A DNA stretch of 34,526 nt. Source: an uncultured Desulfovibrio sp. Lineage in GTDB: Bacteria > Desulfobacterota > Desulfovibrionia > Desulfovibrionales > Desulfovibrionaceae. The notes beneath the pieces are model-generated. The model was given only the letters and a program-made list of their open reading frames with translations. It did not search any database and was not told the DNA's origin. Below, piece by piece: positions 31,463 through 34,526 of this stretch (its first letter is position 1; the number at the start of each line of letters is the position of its first letter). Made by a program: the position numbers and the translations under genes. Location of the stretch: NCBI GenBank assembly GCA_947038175.1, contig CAMQVJ010000024.1, positions 1 through 34,526 on the forward strand, given 5' to 3'.

Positions 31463-34315
31463 ATGAGTGAAAAAGAAGTAGCCACATCTGAAGATACAAA
31501 GCAATGGAGTGCAGAAGCCCCCATATATCCTAATTCTCACGATAACAGTGCAACGGCTGAGTGTACTCTCACTGTATGTAAGGACGGTAAACATCCAGTT
31601 AAAGTTCCAATAGACCAACGCCCAACCATTCCAGTTTTATTTATACCTGGGCTTATGGGTTCAAACCTTATTAATGAAAAATATAATAAGGAAATGGCAT
31701 TGCCTAAGGATACACCTGTGTGGAATTTTTCGGGTGGAAAAAAGGCAATACGAGCAGCTGTTGAAGACTTGTATATTCAGTTAAAATTAAACGAGATAAC
31801 TTACGAAGACTTCAAAAAACTCTGTCAAGACAACACTGAAAAATTAAAAAGAAAGGAAATACGTGAAACAGCTGACGAAATGATGGATCTATATTCAGAT
31901 AAAGACATTGAAAGAATTCTAAAAGAACAATTGACAGACCATTTAACACAATGGGGAACGGAATTTATTAAATTAGCTGTTGATATCATGGTGTTTATGT
32001 TTGCAAGCACTGCAGTAACTGTAGGTGCTGTACCCACTGTGATAGTAGGTGGTGTTTACATAACATATATATGGTTAGATGGAGGTCTTCATATAGCGAA
32101 CGGAATGGAACCTGTAACAACGGCTGCAGCAAAAACTGCCGCAAATTCAATTATGCCAGAAGTCATAAACACTACCAACAAGACAGGAGGTATATATTCA
32201 ACAATGGTGGGCTATACCGCTTCAACTTCAAAAATGAAGCAAAGAAAGCTTGATCAGTTTGCCTGTAAACTATACGACGAAAAACTCACCGGAAATTTAG
32301 AAAAGAAACAGGCATTTGGTTGGGGTACAATTTTCACAGGCTACCACGAATTCCTTTTCAATTTGGATGATAAACTAAATAATATCTTCCATCACGATAG
32401 TATGTGTACAAATTGGGCGCCGTATCTAGGTGACAGCATTGACGATATTAGACTAGATGCGCTTACCAAAATTGTAAATAATGAAGCAGAAGCTTATTTT
32501 TTGTTAAACCCTAGAACTCAACGCTCAAGAAGAAGTAGAAAAGAAATAAAAACAGAAGATCTTAAACAGACAGCTGCTTTTAGGTTCGATATTTGGGCAC
32601 AAGGCTATAATTGGTTAAAAAGTAACGCTGATTCAGCTAACGACATTGCCACCTTCATTCAAAATAAAATGCTACCTTACTACAATGAATCTGCAGGTGC
32701 TGTTAATTTAGCCACAAAAAAGTTTCAAGTTTTACTTATCACCCATGGTTCGGGGGGCTTGATAGCCAAACATATAAGCATCGAAAATAACAGATTTATT
32801 TTAGGAGCACTCCATCTTTCCATGCCCATACATGGCTTACCAGAAATATACAAAAGGGCAAGAACAGGGATTGAAGAAAATATTAAAGCCATAGCTCTTT
32901 TAAGCAATATGGACATCAAATTACAAGAAAAAATGAAAGGGATAGTATCAACAGAAAACAAGGAAACGCAGGTCACACAGCAAAATGCAAAAGCATTAGA
33001 ACAGGGGAGTAAACAAGGAGTCCAGCTTGCAGCAATAGCAAAAGCACCATGGGCCCCAAATCTCCTATACTCTTATAATATAGCCAAAATAATCAGTAAC
33101 ACACCAGAAGTTGTTCGTGTTGCTAGTGAATCTTACGACCTAGCTACAGGGTTAATCTATGCAGCCCGAAATCCTTTTGACGTAATTTTTGGAACATCAA
33201 CCGAATCCTTTTGCTCTGTTATGTTGCAATGCCAAGGAGTATTAGAACTTTTACCAAATGGCACAGGCGGTTATCTTGGCACTACCGCAGAACTAAGATT
33301 CAAAAAATCGCTAATAACACGCGGAGCAGACTACTTCGATCCTTCAAGGGAAGGCGTATATCCTCCTGAAAGCACCCCAAAAGCATGGTTATGGCAACAA
33401 TTTCAAGGTATATCTACAGATACCCCCTTCAAAGCCTTGGCGTCTTCCAATGAAGAGGTCTACGAAAAAATATATAAAGGCAAAGCGTGGTATTCCCTTC
33501 TGCCAGAAGATAACTTAGACTACTTCGATCCCGCAGGAACGGTCATGGAAAATGCAAACAATATACGCGATGAAGCCAAGAAACTTCGTAAACGGGTGAA
33601 TATTATGGGAGATATAGAGAAAGGCAATAAGAACGGAAACACCTACCTATTGTGTAACAACGACCAAACATTAGCCCAAGAAAAACAAAAAGAAGAGGAA
33701 ATTAAAGAGGCAAGCACCAAGGCAACGCCCCCTCCAGACACTAAAGCCAAACAAGCTTTTGTAGGTCCACGCACGTCAGAAGAAAAGAACAAAATTAAAA
33801 GAGAACTTTTCAATTGCTTCATAGATAAAGTTAAAGCATTCCACTTGGAGATTAAAGACACCCCCCTTACAAAGAATGCCTATTATATTTTTGCCGCCTC
33901 TCAAAATGATCCCACCACGGGGGAACTCGTTTGGGGAGTAAAAGCACCTCAAATAAAGTATGAGTATAAGCATGACGGAGCACCTCTACAAGGTGGATAC
34001 ATCATCCATTATCCAAAAGCACCTAAGTGGCCAGAGGAAGATTCCAAAATTTCAAAAGACAATGACAACCAAAATCTCCTCATTAATAATTGTGATTTAA
34101 CATTAAACGCGATTGCTCATGTGGGAGACGGCACCGTTCCTATAGCCTCATGGAATGAAAAAAGCATTACCAATGGCGAAAACTACATAATAATAGAAAA
34201 AGCCATTACGGATAATGCCCACCAATCAATATGCGACCTTGACGATGTACGACATTCAACCTATTTTTTAATCAATAAATTGCTAAAAGATAATTTTGAA
34301 AAAATAAAATCTTAA
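31463..34315 (+). CDS. putative T6SS lipase effector, alpha/beta-hydrolase, 950 aa
   Basis: I chose ATG at 31463 (MSEKEVATSEDTK) with GGAGAG upstream; the frame is open to 31355 without a good site. Early in the protein IPVLFIPGLMGSNL (~56-69) is the oxyanion-hole region of lipases of the LCAT/PGAP1-like type. ~172-206 is hydrophobic (VFMFASTAVTVGAVPTVIVG) and may cross or insert into a membrane. The nucleophile elbow reads LLITHGSGGLIAKH with S430, where relatives usually have THSMGG. GDGTVP gives D889, and H920 (NAHQSICDLDDVRH) completes a plausible Ser-Asp-His triad. No signal peptide, PAAR, VgrG or MIX motif was seen. Its place after the T6SS genes and before a secreted-protein gene suggests a membrane-targeting effector of the Tle kind. 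Phospholipase activity is inference. Confidence 0.65.
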   Translation: MSEKEVATSEDTKQWSAEAPIYPNSHDNSATAECTLTVCKDGKHPVKVPIDQRPTIPVLFIPGLMGSNLINEKYNKEMALPKDTPVWNFSGGKKAIRAAVEDLYIQLKLNEITYEDFKKLCQDNTEKLKRKEIRETADEMMDLYSDKDIERILKEQLTDHLTQWGTEFIKLAVDIMVFMFASTAVTVGAVPTVIVGGVYITYIWLDGGLHIANGMEPVTTAAAKTAANSIMPEVINTTNKTGGIYSTMVGYTASTSKMKQRKLDQFACKLYDEKLTGNLEKKQAFGWGTIFTGYHEFLFNLDDKLNNIFHHDSMCTNWAPYLGDSIDDIRLDALTKIVNNEAEAYFLLNPRTQRSRRSRKEIKTEDLKQTAAFRFDIWAQGYNWLKSNADSANDIATFIQNKMLPYYNESAGAVNLATKKFQVLLITHGSGGLIAKHISIENNRFILGALHLSMPIHGLPEIYKRARTGIEENIKAIALLSNMDIKLQEKMKGIVSTENKETQVTQQNAKALEQGSKQGVQLAAIAKAPWAPNLLYSYNIAKIISNTPEVVRVASESYDLATGLIYAARNPFDVIFGTSTESFCSVMLQCQGVLELLPNGTGGYLGTTAELRFKKSLITRGADYFDPSREGVYPPESTPKAWLWQQFQGISTDTPFKALASSNEEVYEKIYKGKAWYSLLPEDNLDYFDPAGTVMENANNIRDEAKKLRKRVNIMGDIEKGNKNGNTYLLCNNDQTLAQEKQKEEEIKEASTKATPPPDTKAKQAFVGPRTSEEKNKIKRELFNCFIDKVKAFHLEIKDTPLTKNAYYIFAASQNDPTTGELVWGVKAPQIKYEYKHDGAPLQGGYIIHYPKAPKWPEEDSKISKDNDNQNLLINNCDLTLNAIAHVGDGTVPIASWNEKSITNGENYIIIEKAITDNAHQSICDLDDVRHSTYFLINKLLKDNFEKIKS

Positions 34316-34409
34316 TATCATGTAAAAGACAAACATGATAATTCTCAATCAAAAGTGAATGCTAAAAATTGAGAAACACCATAAACACCTATAAAACACA
34401 GAGGCACGC
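34316..34409. other. gap between effector and next gene, with inverted repeats
   Basis: ATCATGT (34317-34323) pairs with ACATGAT (34333-34339), and TTCTCAAT (34342-34349) pairs with ATTGAGAA (34368-34375). Neither is followed by a T-run, so neither is a clear terminator; they may be RNA structures that tune expression of the downstream gene. Confidence 0.4.
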
Positions 34410-34526
34410 ATGAAAAAATTCAACCTCATCATAATTCTTTGTATTTCCATCTTTTTTATACCAAAAACAGGAGCTTCCATGGAAACAAAACTAGATACCA
34501 GCCATTGGAAAACCTATTCCGTGGGT
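34410..34526 (+). CDS. secreted protein, 5' part only; candidate immunity protein
   Basis: The frame is open from ATG at 34410 to the end of the window (39 codons, cut). AGAGG lies upstream. The product begins with a clear signal peptide: KK, then a hydrophobic core (FNLIIILCISIFFI), then a likely cleavage after TGAS. The mature part visible is METKLDTSHWKTYSVG, not recognised. Immunity proteins against lipase effectors are exported to the periplasm and encoded next to the effector; this position and signal peptide fit, but the rest of the gene is not in the window. Confidence 0.6.
   Translation, partial: MKKFNLIIILCISIFFIPKTGASMETKLDTSHWKTYSVG

Overview
The window looks like a chromosomal stretch of an AT-rich Gram-negative bacterium. 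I would place it in or near the Desulfovibrionaceae (Desulfobacterota), with moderate confidence. The reasons are the style of the type VI secretion genes, the GC-rich palindromes followed by a CAAACTTTGTTTG hairpin after tssM (typical, from memory, of Desulfovibrio intergenic regions), and a tRNA-Lys(CUU) 3' end that fits that group. No rRNA gene, no complete tRNA and no CRISPR array was found.

Region 1 (1 to about 6268) is the end of an integrated mobile element. A tyrosine recombinase (4903-6048, minus) lies next to the last 50 bases of a tRNA-Lys gene (6219-6268), followed by a typical Rho-independent terminator. The tRNA 5' half is absent, so the element should continue to the left past base 1, with the intact tRNA at its far end. 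Its genes all read leftward: integrase, an unrecognised 369-residue protein, a small HTH (AlpA/excisionase-like) protein, two small coupled hypothetical genes, and a DUF3987-type protein ended by a bidirectional terminator. Two inverted repeats sit in the middle of the element.

Region 2 (6269-9381) is a chromosomal segment with scars. It holds a broken ORF, a secreted protein with two HdeA-like domains flanked by two copies of a 38-bp direct repeat, a DNA glycosylase gene (mutM/fpg) with an unusual insertion, and a degenerate tRNA-like sequence just before the secretion genes.

Region 3 (9382-31310) is a near-complete type VI secretion system (T6SS). Reading left are PAAR and hcp. Reading right are tssA, tssB, tssC, tssE, tssF, tssG, tssH (clpV), a sigma-54 activator, an FHA protein, tssJ, tssK, tssL, tssM and a lytic transglycosylase lipoprotein. 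Many of the genes overlap or lie within 3 bases of each other. The tube gene hcp has a near-perfect sigma-54 promoter (10368-10383), while tssA has a sigma-70-like one. The sigma-54 activator encoded in the cluster is therefore the likely switch for tube production. VgrG (tssI) is not in the window.

Region 4 (31311-34526) carries a probable effector module: a 950-residue alpha/beta-hydrolase (lipase-like) protein with a non-canonical nucleophile motif, followed by the start of a gene for a secreted protein, cut by the window end, which is a candidate immunity protein. This pair is the most interesting content of the window.
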